From: Prevotellaceae bacterium UBA6417 | Lineage (GTDB): Bacteria > Bacteroidota > Bacteroidia > Bacteroidales > Bacteroidaceae | Assembly: GCA_002439755.1 (NCBI GenBank) | Contig: DJPH01000044.1 | Span: 1-64,000, forward strand | Length of the DNA: 64,000 bases | Direction: 5' to 3' | Part shown: positions 1 to 6,603 of the stretch, one piece after another | Position numbering within the stretch: the stretch's first letter is position 1 | Layout of the letters: every line of letters begins with the position of its first letter | Made by a program: the position numbers and the translations under genes | Notes under the pieces: model-generated | Database searches by the model: none | The model's input: only the letters and a program-made list of their open reading frames with translations | Told to the model about the DNA's origin: nothing

Positions 1-1
1 C

Positions 2-250
2 GATTTCCACCAGCGTTTTGAATTAATACACCCATTTCAGGATGGCAACGGCAGAGTCGGGCGTCTGATAATGTTCAAAGAATGCCTGAACCACAACATT
101 GTCCCGTTCATCATCACGGACGAACTGAAGATGTTCTACTATCGAGGCCTACACGAATGGAAAACACTTCCCGGTTACCTCACGGATACCTGTCTGTCAG
201 CACAGGACTATTACAAGAAACTCCTTGACTATTTCAGAATCAAATATTGA
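2..250 (+). CDS. Fic family protein, C-terminal fragment (cut by window edge)
   Basis: The window opens inside this gene. The visible 82 codons contain the Fic core HPFQDGNGRVGR, which matches the family motif HxFx(D/E)GNGRxxR that binds the nucleotide and transfers AMP (or another nucleotide part) to a hydroxyl of the target protein. The tail ends at TGA 248-250. Target and N-terminal regulatory part lie outside the window, so toxin or regulator status cannot be judged. The last 11 bases overlap, tail to tail, the end of the minus-strand hsdS cassette. Fic genes often sit beside type I restriction loci in Bacteroidales islands, which agrees with this position. Confidence 0.85.
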   Translation, partial: DFHQRFELIHPFQDGNGRVGRLIMFKECLNHNIVPFIITDELKMFYYRGLHEWKTLPGYLTDTCLSAQDYYKKLLDYFRIKY

Positions 251-968
251 CAACTGATGCTTGACCGTTCATTAAGAGAGGGAGAAGTTCGTCGCGCTGC
301 TTAGTCAAGTTTGTTATTTCTTGGTTATTCTTGACTATTGCATCAAAGATTGGGCAAAGTTTTTCTTCCAACTTATTAGCAATATCTACATTTGGTGGTA
401 ACGCTATTGTACTTTGTCGCAAATGGTCTTGTGTTATATGTCCCATCGTTGTCTTTCTTGCTTCTGCCATTTGCTTGAATACACCTATATAATGTACAAG
501 TTGGTAAAAATAGAAAGAACGAGGATAGTCATTTTTTGATGTTACCTTGAATATGTGTTGGTTTAATCCTCCATTACCATAAGCCCAAAGCATAACTTCC
601 AAAGAAGCAGACCAAGAAAACAAGACATCACCATCAAAGACTTTCACGTCATCTGGAATATCAGCCTTTACCCATTCCGTATCAGATGATATGCCATCGT
701 GCATTTCCTTTATTTTAATAACAGGCAGTTTGTTCTCGTCTGTCGGGCGGTATTTTTGGCAAGCTAAACCATTTGTGTATTCTGCAATATCCAACAATGA
801 GCCACAATGCCACCCCTGCGGTATTTCACGCTTTAGCTTTTCATTCCAAACCATCGCCCCACCGCTCGACTTATACGGCCTTCCCTCCTCGTTTGGGAAG
901 TCAAACTGCACAAACCAATAGTCGTAGAGTTGCTTTGCCATCGCCTCTAAATTATCATTTATCGGCAT
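240..968 (-). CDS. hsdS: Half hsdS cassette A (second target-recognition domain, probably silent)
   Basis: The 242-aa frame begins at the conserved central block of type I specificity subunits (INDNLEAMAKQLYDYWFVQF). It then runs through one target-recognition domain and the usual C-terminal helix ending in QRDELLPLLMNGQAS. The first target-recognition domain is missing, so this is about half the 400-plus residues of a normal HsdS. Positions 841-963 are the reverse complement of 2616-2738 in the complete hsdS with one mismatch, which marks it as a storage cassette exchanged by inversion. There is no promoter-like element directly upstream; the start used lies in the repeat, so independent translation is doubtful. 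A half-size HsdS acting as a dimer is a less likely alternative. Confidence 0.85.
   Translation of the reverse strand: MPINDNLEAMAKQLYDYWFVQFDFPNEEGRPYKSSGGAMVWNEKLKREIPQGWHCGSLLDIAEYTNGLACQKYRPTDENKLPVIKIKEMHDGISSDTEWVKADIPDDVKVFDGDVLFSWSASLEVMLWAYGNGGLNQHIFKVTSKNDYPRSFYFYQLVHYIGVFKQMAEARKTTMGHITQDHLRQSTIALPPNVDIANKLEEKLCPIFDAIVKNNQEITNLTKQRDELLPLLMNGQASVVNI
841..963 (-). repeat. 123-bp inverted repeat, arm 1 (pairs with 2616-2738)
   Basis: The reverse complement of this stretch equals 2616-2738 except for one base (the partner of C2676). It encodes the central conserved helix of HsdS in both copies. Recombination between the arms would flip 964-2615, which includes the recombinase gene and the first half of the complete hsdS, and would join that first half to cassette A. 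Confidence 0.9.
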
Positions 969-1018
969 CGTTTCTTTCTTCCCTTATATTATATAGAGAC
1001 CAATACAAGTTTTATGAC

Positions 1019-2011
1019 ATGAAAGAAGCAATAATACAAGCCGTTTTAGATGGTATGCGAGCAGTTCTAACAGAAAATCAGTTGGAATTGCTGACTGATG
1101 TGACCCGAAAGGCATTATCAAAGTGTGAGATTACGCCAAAGTTGGCTGAGGAAGAACAACGCAATAAGGAAAACGCTGAACTTCTTGGGGCTTTTATATC
1201 CTCAAAGAAAGTGGAGGGCTGTTCAGACAAGACTATCCACTATTACAGGTCTTCCATTGAGAAGTTGATTGCGAACGTAAAGAAGAACGTGTGCGACATT
1301 GCGACCAATGACATTCGCTGCTATCTCGCTGACCAACAAGAACAACGAGGACTTAGCAAGGTTACTATTGACAACTTGCGCCGTATCTATTCCAGCTTCT
1401 TCTCTTGGTTGGAAGATGAAGACTACATCACGAAAAGCCCAGTTCGCAGAATACATAAGGTTCGCACGGATGCTTTGGTGAAAGAGGTGCTGACAGATGA
1501 GAATATCGAAGTATTGCGTGACAGTTGCCAAGAGTTGCGTGACATTGCCATGATAGACTTGTTGCTCAGTACTGGTATGCGTGTGGGCGAACTTGTGAAA
1601 ATCAACCGTGAAGATATTGATTTTCAAGAACGCCAATGTGTAGTGTTTGGTAAAGGTAACAAAGAGCGTGAGGTGTATTTCAATGCACGGACAAAAATCC
1701 ATCTCAAAAAGTATCTGGAGCAACGTACTGACGCAAATCCTGCTTTATTTGTCAGTCTCCATGCGCCATACACTCGACTAACCATCAGTGGTGTGGAAGT
1801 TCGTTTGCGCCAACTCGGCAAGAAAGTAAACCTCAATAAGGTTCACCCTCATAAATTCCGTAGAACATTGGCTACAATGGCTATTGACAAAGGGATGCCT
1901 ATTGAGCAAGTACAGAAAATGTTGGGACACGTGAAAATTGACACTACGCTGCATTATGCTATGGTAAATCAGACAAATGTCAAGATAGCACATCGCAAAT
2001 TCCTTAATTAA
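1019..2011 (+). CDS. Tyrosine recombinase of the hsdS shuffling module
   Basis: A 330-aa site-specific recombinase placed between two hsdS pieces, and the obvious candidate for inverting them. The N-terminal SAM-like core-binding domain covers about residues 50-140 and the catalytic domain about 155-325. The full catalytic set is visible: Arg188 (TGMRVGE), Lys212 (FGKGNKERE), His278 and Arg281 (HPHKFRR), His304 (LGHVKI) and nucleophile Tyr313 (TLHYAM). The frame is open upstream to 773, but that part is antisense to the hsdS cassette repeat, so ATG 1019 is chosen; the protein then begins with a normal helix (MKEAIIQAVLDG). The gene lies inside the 964-2615 segment bounded by the 123-bp repeats, so it would turn round with that inversion. 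XerC/D-like housekeeping function is unlikely given the context. Confidence 0.93.
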   Translation: MKEAIIQAVLDGMRAVLTENQLELLTDVTRKALSKCEITPKLAEEEQRNKENAELLGAFISSKKVEGCSDKTIHYYRSSIEKLIANVKKNVCDIATNDIRCYLADQQEQRGLSKVTIDNLRRIYSSFFSWLEDEDYITKSPVRRIHKVRTDALVKEVLTDENIEVLRDSCQELRDIAMIDLLLSTGMRVGELVKINREDIDFQERQCVVFGKGNKEREVYFNARTKIHLKKYLEQRTDANPALFVSLHAPYTRLTISGVEVRLRQLGKKVNLNKVHPHKFRRTLATMAIDKGMPIEQVQKMLGHVKIDTTLHYAMVNQTNVKIAHRKFLN

Positions 2012-2025
2012 GGTTTACAAATTCT

Positions 2026-2081
2026 ATATTCTGCTTGATTTTGAGTAACTTTGCATCACAAAATGAAAGCAAGCAGAATAT
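2026..2081. repeat. Inverted repeat around the hsdS promoter and start codon
   Basis: ATATTCTGCTTG at 2026-2037 is matched exactly by its reverse complement at 2070-2081. Allowing one mismatch the arms grow to 2026-2041 and 2066-2081 (15 of 16). The 24-bp spacer holds TAACTTTG, a full match to the Bacteroidetes -7 element. The right arm ends in the first two bases of the hsdS ATG at 2080. In a transcript reading through from the recombinase gene the repeat would fold over the hsdS start. A transcript from the internal promoter would lack the left arm. Confidence 0.7.
2046..2053 (+). promoter_or_regulatory. -7 promoter element of hsdS
   Basis: TAACTTTG fits the Bacteroidetes -7 consensus TAnnTTTG. 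Transcription would start near 2060, which excludes the upstream in-frame start at 2035 and supports ATG 2080. No good -33 TTTG is seen at 19-21 bp. Confidence 0.55.
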
Positions 2082-3303
2082 GAAAATGACAAAATATAAA
2101 CTGGGTGAACTGGTAGAGGTTACTCGTGGCGCAAGTCTCTCTGGTCAGTTCTATGCAGAAGAGGGTAAACTGATACGTTTAACCCTTGGAAATTTCAATA
2201 TGAATGGAGGTGGGTTCAAAGAAAACACTTCCAAGACGGATTTGTATTTTACAGGCACAGTTCGTGACGAGTTTATACTCAACAAAGGTGACATTATCAC
2301 TCCACTTACAGAGCAATCGCTTGGATTGTTAGGAACAACTGCACGTATTCCCGAAAGTGGCAAGTATATTCAAAGTCAGGATGTAGCCCTTGTAAGATGC
2401 AAAGAGGGACTTCTTGACCCTAATTTTTGCTACTATTTGATTTCTTCATCTATTGTGCGACAACAATTGAGTGCTGCTGCGCAACAAACAAAAATACGCC
2501 ATACATCTCCCGAAAAAATCAAAGGCTGTACCGTTTGGGTGCCAGATTTTGATATTCAGAAGAATATAGGGCGTATTCTTACTGATATAGACAATAAAAT
2601 TGCCATCAATCGTCAGATAAATGATAATTTAGAGGCGATGGCAAAGCAACTCTACGACTATTGGTTTGTGCAGTTCGACTTCCCAAACGAGGAGGGAAGG
2701 CCGTATAAGTCGAGCGGTGGGGCGATGGTTTGGAATGAGAAATTGAAGCGTGAGATACCGCAAGGCTGGTCGACATTGCCAATATCAGCTATACTGGATA
2801 AATATCCAACAACAAAGCGATATGAGACAAAAGAATATCTTTCACAAGGAAAATATCCTATTATAGACCAAGGTGACACTTATATTGTAGGTTATACAAA
2901 TGAAGATGACAATCTTCTTACACGTCATCCTGCGGTATTATTTGGAGACCACTCGACAAAGGTTAAATTCTTAGATTTTGATTTTGCAAGAGGTGCAGAT
3001 GGAACACAAATTCTGTATTCGTTAAACGACTCTGTTTCTCAATATTATTTGTATTTAGCAGTAAGTACATTGCAGATTCCTAATCCAGGATATTCTCGAC
3101 ATTTCAAGTATTTAAAGGAATTGCCGATTGTAATTCCGAGTTTGAGTATAGCAACTAAATTTGCAAATATAGTCAAGTCATTATTTAAAGAATGGACTAA
3201 GAATATTTTCAATAATATTGCTTTAACTAAACAGCGTGACGAACTTCTACCTCTCTTAATGAACGGTCAAGCGTCGTTAAATTATCATTTATCTGCTTGT
3301 TGA
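2080..3303 (+). CDS. hsdS: Type I restriction-modification specificity subunit HsdS (complete, gene B)
   Basis: This 407-aa protein has the whole HsdS plan: first target-recognition domain (about 5-160), central conserved helix (about 165-220), second domain (about 225-375) and the C-terminal helix with QRDELLPLLMNGQAS. HsdS binds two HsdM and two HsdR and sets the bipartite DNA target. The gene faces away from hsdRM, so as sequenced it is not in their operon and seems to use its own promoter-like element at 2046-2053. The final residues LNYHLSAC are not a normal HsdS end: they are the 18-bp inversion site read on its other strand, followed at once by a stop. ATG 2086 is an alternative start two codons downstream. 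Confidence 0.93.
   Translation: MKMTKYKLGELVEVTRGASLSGQFYAEEGKLIRLTLGNFNMNGGGFKENTSKTDLYFTGTVRDEFILNKGDIITPLTEQSLGLLGTTARIPESGKYIQSQDVALVRCKEGLLDPNFCYYLISSSIVRQQLSAAAQQTKIRHTSPEKIKGCTVWVPDFDIQKNIGRILTDIDNKIAINRQINDNLEAMAKQLYDYWFVQFDFPNEEGRPYKSSGGAMVWNEKLKREIPQGWSTLPISAILDKYPTTKRYETKEYLSQGKYPIIDQGDTYIVGYTNEDDNLLTRHPAVLFGDHSTKVKFLDFDFARGADGTQILYSLNDSVSQYYLYLAVSTLQIPNPGYSRHFKYLKELPIVIPSLSIATKFANIVKSLFKEWTKNIFNNIALTKQRDELLPLLMNGQASLNYHLSAC
2614..2631 (+). repeat. 18-bp inversion site, arm 1 (pairs with 3278-3295)
   Basis: CAGATAAATGATAATTTA, encoding QINDNL in the central helix of hsdS gene B, occurs inverted at 3278-3295, where it encodes the same residues in cassette C. Exchange would flip the 646 bp between the sites, moving the second target-recognition domain from gene B to cassette C in frame. 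A 16-bp match also lies in cassette A at 948-963. Confidence 0.85.
2616..2738 (+). repeat. 123-bp inverted repeat, arm 2 (pairs with 841-963)
   Basis: Codes for the conserved central helix of hsdS gene B, about residues 179-219. It matches the reverse complement of 841-963 at 122 of 123 positions and then diverges abruptly into a different second target-recognition domain. Confidence 0.9.
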
Positions 3304-3835
3304 GTTCAATTTTGCGGTCTATGTCAGCCAACACCTTTCCAATGATATGCTGTTCCTCTATCGATGGAAGCAATACAGGTATATTTCCTATTGTATCATT
3401 GGAAAGGGTGTAACGTTGCCCACTACCAGAAGCATTGTTTTCAAAATACTTCTGGATGTAGCGAGTGTGCATAAAAGCATTCAGATATTTTCCGTCAACA
3501 ATAGCAGAATTAGGAATAATCAAGGCACAATGATAACCAAGAACGACATCCTCGAAGTCATCGGCAATATAAGTAGCAACACCTATATCATCCCTTGTTT
3601 CACTATCCTTTGTGATGGCTACCATGCCTTTGTCTATTGAGCACTTGTCAATCTCGGTTTGTTTGGCAGACGCTACCATAAACGACTTTGCCTTTTCTTT
3701 GGTGATAGCCCAATTGTAATAGACATCAACAAAGTTGCATAGACGCACTGGCATTTCACCTTCTGTTGTTTTCTTGTCAACGCCACTAATCTCAATTTTA
3801 GCAATGTCGGCAAGTTTGTATTTCTTAAGTTCCAT
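3227..3835 (-). CDS. hsdS: Half hsdS cassette C (first target-recognition domain, operon-linked)
   Basis: The 202-aa frame starts like a normal HsdS (MELKKYKLADIAKI), carries one target-recognition domain different from that of gene B, and reaches the central helix at QINDNL (residues 181-186). The last 16 residues (TTLDRSLREVEVRHAV) are antisense of the C-terminal helix of gene B, which overlaps it tail to tail from 3227 to 3303. The break falls exactly at the 18-bp site. Flipping 2614-3295 would restore an in-frame HsdS of about 409 aa here, downstream of rhuM, hsdM and hsdR on the same strand. As read, this is the expected expression position for hsdS but it is in a truncated state. Confidence 0.88.
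   Translation of the reverse strand: MELKKYKLADIAKIEISGVDKKTTEGEMPVRLCNFVDVYYNWAITKEKAKSFMVASAKQTEIDKCSIDKGMVAITKDSETRDDIGVATYIADDFEDVVLGYHCALIIPNSAIVDGKYLNAFMHTRYIQKYFENNASGSGQRYTLSNDTIGNIPVLLPSIEEQHIIGKVLADIDRKIELNKQINDNLTTLDRSLREVEVRHAV
3250..3272 (+). repeat. hsdS C-terminal repeat (inverted copy at 259-281)
   Basis: A 23-bp exact match between gene B and the reverse complement of 259-281 in cassette A, inside about 50 bp with only a few differences. It encodes the end of the C-terminal helix (PLLMNGQA). It could be simple homology between HsdS tails or an outer exchange site. Confidence 0.65.
3278..3295 (-). repeat. 18-bp inversion site, arm 2 (pairs with 2614-2631)
   Basis: Exact reverse complement of 2614-2631. 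On the minus strand it encodes QINDNL of cassette C; on the plus strand it supplies LNYHLS at the end of gene B. A TGA stop follows six bases beyond the site on the plus strand. After inversion the sequence next to the other arm would give two Asp codons and then TGA, so the new gene would also end cleanly. Confidence 0.85.
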
Positions 3836-3891
3836 TTTGTCTTATCTCTATCTTGAAATAGTGCAAGTTATCCTTGCTGTATTGTTAAAAC

Positions 3892-3918
3892 CAATTTGGT
3901 AAGTGACTTGCCAAATTG
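3892..3918 (-). terminator. Hairpin between rhuM and hsdS cassette C
   Basis: Arms 3892-3903 and 3907-3918 pair at 11 of 12 positions around a 3-base loop. On the minus strand the hairpin is followed by GGTTTTAAC, a short T-rich run, starting three bases after the rhuM stop. It looks like a weak intrinsic terminator or attenuator that would lower hsdS expression relative to hsdRM. Confidence 0.5.
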
Positions 3919-3920
3919 TA

Positions 3921-4931
3921 TTATTCATTATCAAGCAATCCTCTTATCTCCTTATCAAAGTCAGAGTCAATGCGTTGCGTCTTATTAAAAATATCATACT
4001 CTTCTTCCGCTTTCTTCTTGGCTTGCGCTGCCGATATTTTGCCTTTGTCTGGCAATATCTGGTACTTGCGGAATGTCAGAAACTCGTTCACGCTCGATGA
4101 GAACTGCGCCATATTGAACGTGTTTTCACGCTCTATAAGGTCTTCGATATAATCAAAGAAACCTGTAACGGCACGTTCCAGTTGTCGGATTTCCTTCTCT
4201 TGTAGATAGTTCTTTGCTATGCTGACATCTGATTTCAGAACACGTCCATCTGGGGCATTTTTCCAAGTGGTCAATCCCATGTGGTCTTTCGTATGGTCTG
4301 CTTTTGTGTAGATAATCTCTGCAGCAGTCTGTCCCGTGATGGCATAGTGGAAGCGGTTTTGAATCATTGCGTAGAAGTCACGAGTCGTTGGCGAGTTCTT
4401 GTCATAGTCCGTGCTGCATTCAGCGTAGATGTCAGTAATCTGCTGCCAAATGCGACGCTCACTTGTACGGATAGAGCGGATGCGTTCAAGCAATTCACGG
4501 AAATAATCCTTGCCGAACATTGCATTGCCTTGCTTCAACCGCTCATCGTCCATGGCAAAGCCCTTTTTGATATACTCATTGAGTATTTTTGTTGCCCATT
4601 GACGGAAACGAGTGGCTTTCAATGAAGATACACGATAGCCTACGGCAATAATTGCATCAAGAGAGAAGAAATCAACCTTGTGGGTTTGCGTCTTTTCTTC
4701 AATTGCACCGTGCTGAGTGGTTATTTCCATTTTGGAAACAACCACATCCTTTTCCAGTTCGCCCTCTTCAAATATATTCTTCAAGTGCTTGCTAATAGCA
4801 GGAACGCCAACGCCAAAGAGTTGCGCCATAGCCTTTTGCGTACACCAAAGCGTTTCATACTTGATGACTACTTGCACCTTGCCGTCAGCATCGGGCATAT
4901 TGTACAGAAGAAATTGTATCTCGTTACTCAT
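3921..4931 (-). CDS. rhuM: RhuM family protein
   Basis: The 336-aa protein has the RhuM family signature: an N-terminal helix-turn-helix-like region (about 25-60, with TLWCTQKAMAQLFGV), the block HKVDFFSLDAIIAVGYRV and the conserved RQWATKILNEYIKKGF. RhuM was named in a Salmonella pathogenicity island; its biochemical role is not established, though it often sits in type I restriction operons and defence islands. Its start overlaps the end of hsdM by 8 bases, so translation is probably coupled. It separates hsdM from the specificity cassette, a common insertion in Bacteroidales type I loci. A DNA-binding or virulence-associated role would be inference only. Confidence 0.88.
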   Translation of the reverse strand: MSNEIQFLLYNMPDADGKVQVVIKYETLWCTQKAMAQLFGVGVPAISKHLKNIFEEGELEKDVVVSKMEITTQHGAIEEKTQTHKVDFFSLDAIIAVGYRVSSLKATRFRQWATKILNEYIKKGFAMDDERLKQGNAMFGKDYFRELLERIRSIRTSERRIWQQITDIYAECSTDYDKNSPTTRDFYAMIQNRFHYAITGQTAAEIIYTKADHTKDHMGLTTWKNAPDGRVLKSDVSIAKNYLQEKEIRQLERAVTGFFDYIEDLIERENTFNMAQFSSSVNEFLTFRKYQILPDKGKISAAQAKKKAEEEYDIFNKTQRIDSDFDKEIRGLLDNE

Positions 4932-6600
4932 CGCTGTTCTCCTTCCCTACATTCGGGTTAAAACTGAGGCTATTCAACTGTTTCAGGATTTCTTCTTCCA
5001 ATCGGTGACTTTCTTCAAACTGTGCTTTCAGCGTGGTCTTATAGTTGTTCATGCGCTGGTTAAACTCCTCTTCAGTGATGTCCACATAGTCAATCTTGAT
5101 GTCGAAATATTGACCTGCGGAAAGGCTGTAGCCCTTTTCTTTGATTTCATCATAAGTCACAGCTACTGAGAAATCGTCTACGGCCTCGCAATTACGAAAA
5201 GTGCGAACAATCTGTTCCACTTCAAAGTCGCGCAAACGTCTTTTTTTGTTGTTGCCTTCTTTGTATTCCTCTCCTAACTTGCTGGCATCAATCAGAATGA
5301 CTTTCTCCGCTTTAGCAGACTTGTCAAAGAATAGTACTGAAACATTCGTAGGTGTGGTGGCAAATACATTGCTCGGCATTGACACCACGCCATATACCCA
5401 ATGTTCATCTACAATGCGTTGCAGAATACGTTTCTCTACACCACTCTTAGCTGTGATAAAACCTGTAAGAATAACAATAGCTCCCTTGCCATTCGGCTTT
5501 AGCGAATTGAGCACGTGCTGAATAAAGCACGTGTAGATGGCCATTTTTGGCTTGTTGGGATCAACTTTCTTTACTGCATTCGGTACACCTGCCCAAAAGC
5601 GAATAGAGTCGGCAGCCAAGGTTTCACGATACTCTGGAAAATCAAGTTTAAAAGGCGGATTACTCACGATAAAGTCGAACTTCTTCAGCGTGCCATTATC
5701 CTCCTTATGCGATGGCTCGGTGAGCGTATTACCTTGTACCACATTCTGCAATGAAGCAGAAAAGTTATTGAGAATAAGGTTCAAGCGCAACATTTCGCTT
5801 GACTTTTCAGAAATATCCTGGCTAAAAATGGTGCAACGCTCTTCGCCAATCTGATGAGCCAAAGCCATGAGCAACGTGCCCGTACCTGCCGAGGGGTCGT
5901 AACACGTAACACCGCGTAACTCCGCATCATCGCCCACGAGCAATCGTGCCATCACTTGTGCAATGGCGCGAGGCGTGTAATATTCGGCATATTTTCCTCC
6001 TCCTGCATTGTTGAACCCTTTTAGCAGATGCTCGAAAATGCGTGAGAAGAAATCGTATTTCTCATCAAATACATCTTCAAAATTGAATGAGGCCACATTA
6101 CGCATCAGCGACTTGGCAAACTCATCACGCTTTTGTGTATCGGTAACGTAGGTTGTCAACGGAAAGAAGATATTGACTTTGCTCTTTCCCGATGTGGTAA
6201 CAGAGAAAATCTCGGCATTGAGCGAGGCTATATCTACCAATGTGGCATCGAGCAAAGTAGAAAAATCGCCTTTTGTGGCAGAATTATAAAGATGTGACAA
6301 CGTATGTTCGGGTTTCAAGCGTGGCACGGAATGTGGCAGATAGCTGAACAAATCTTCCACTTCATCTTCGGTAAAGGTGTCATACTCGGCATCCCATTTC
6401 TCCGCTTTTGACAAACGTTCCCCATACATCGGGTCACGCTTGGCTTCATAGCCAAACTTGTCATTGAAGAACTTATAGAGGAACATTTCTGTCACAATCT
6501 TGTACTCACTTCCTGTTCCTGCCAATCCGAAAGCTCCAGTGGTGCTTTTAAGAGAATCGATAAGGGTTATGGTTGCCTCTGATATGTTGATAGTACTCAT
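4924..6600 (-). CDS. hsdM: Type I restriction-modification methyltransferase HsdM
   Basis: A 558-aa N6-adenine DNA methyltransferase subunit. The helical N-terminal domain (about 1-155) is followed by the SAM-binding methyltransferase core. Motif I is DPSAGTG at 235-241 and the catalytic motif IV is NPPF at 314-317. With HsdS it methylates the bipartite target; with HsdR it forms the restriction complex. Only three bases separate it from hsdR, and it overlaps rhuM, so hsdR, hsdM and rhuM form one transcript. No damage is seen, so the subunit should be active whichever specificity is supplied. Confidence 0.96.
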   Translation of the reverse strand: MSTINISEATITLIDSLKSTTGAFGLAGTGSEYKIVTEMFLYKFFNDKFGYEAKRDPMYGERLSKAEKWDAEYDTFTEDEVEDLFSYLPHSVPRLKPEHTLSHLYNSATKGDFSTLLDATLVDIASLNAEIFSVTTSGKSKVNIFFPLTTYVTDTQKRDEFAKSLMRNVASFNFEDVFDEKYDFFSRIFEHLLKGFNNAGGGKYAEYYTPRAIAQVMARLLVGDDAELRGVTCYDPSAGTGTLLMALAHQIGEERCTIFSQDISEKSSEMLRLNLILNNFSASLQNVVQGNTLTEPSHKEDNGTLKKFDFIVSNPPFKLDFPEYRETLAADSIRFWAGVPNAVKKVDPNKPKMAIYTCFIQHVLNSLKPNGKGAIVILTGFITAKSGVEKRILQRIVDEHWVYGVVSMPSNVFATTPTNVSVLFFDKSAKAEKVILIDASKLGEEYKEGNNKKRRLRDFEVEQIVRTFRNCEAVDDFSVAVTYDEIKEKGYSLSAGQYFDIKIDYVDITEEEFNQRMNNYKTTLKAQFEESHRLEEEILKQLNSLSFNPNVGKENSDE

Positions 6601-6603
6601 ATA

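Noticed and set aside
773..1018. 82-residue N-terminal extension of the recombinase
   Set aside because: It is antisense to the conserved hsdS repeat, where open frames arise from the hsdS coding constraint; ATG 1019 gives a normal recombinase length.
3227..3274. Cassette C as a frameshifted pseudogene
   Set aside because: The break falls exactly at the 18-bp inverted site, and the missing half lies next door in the opposite direction, so it is a recombination state and not decay.
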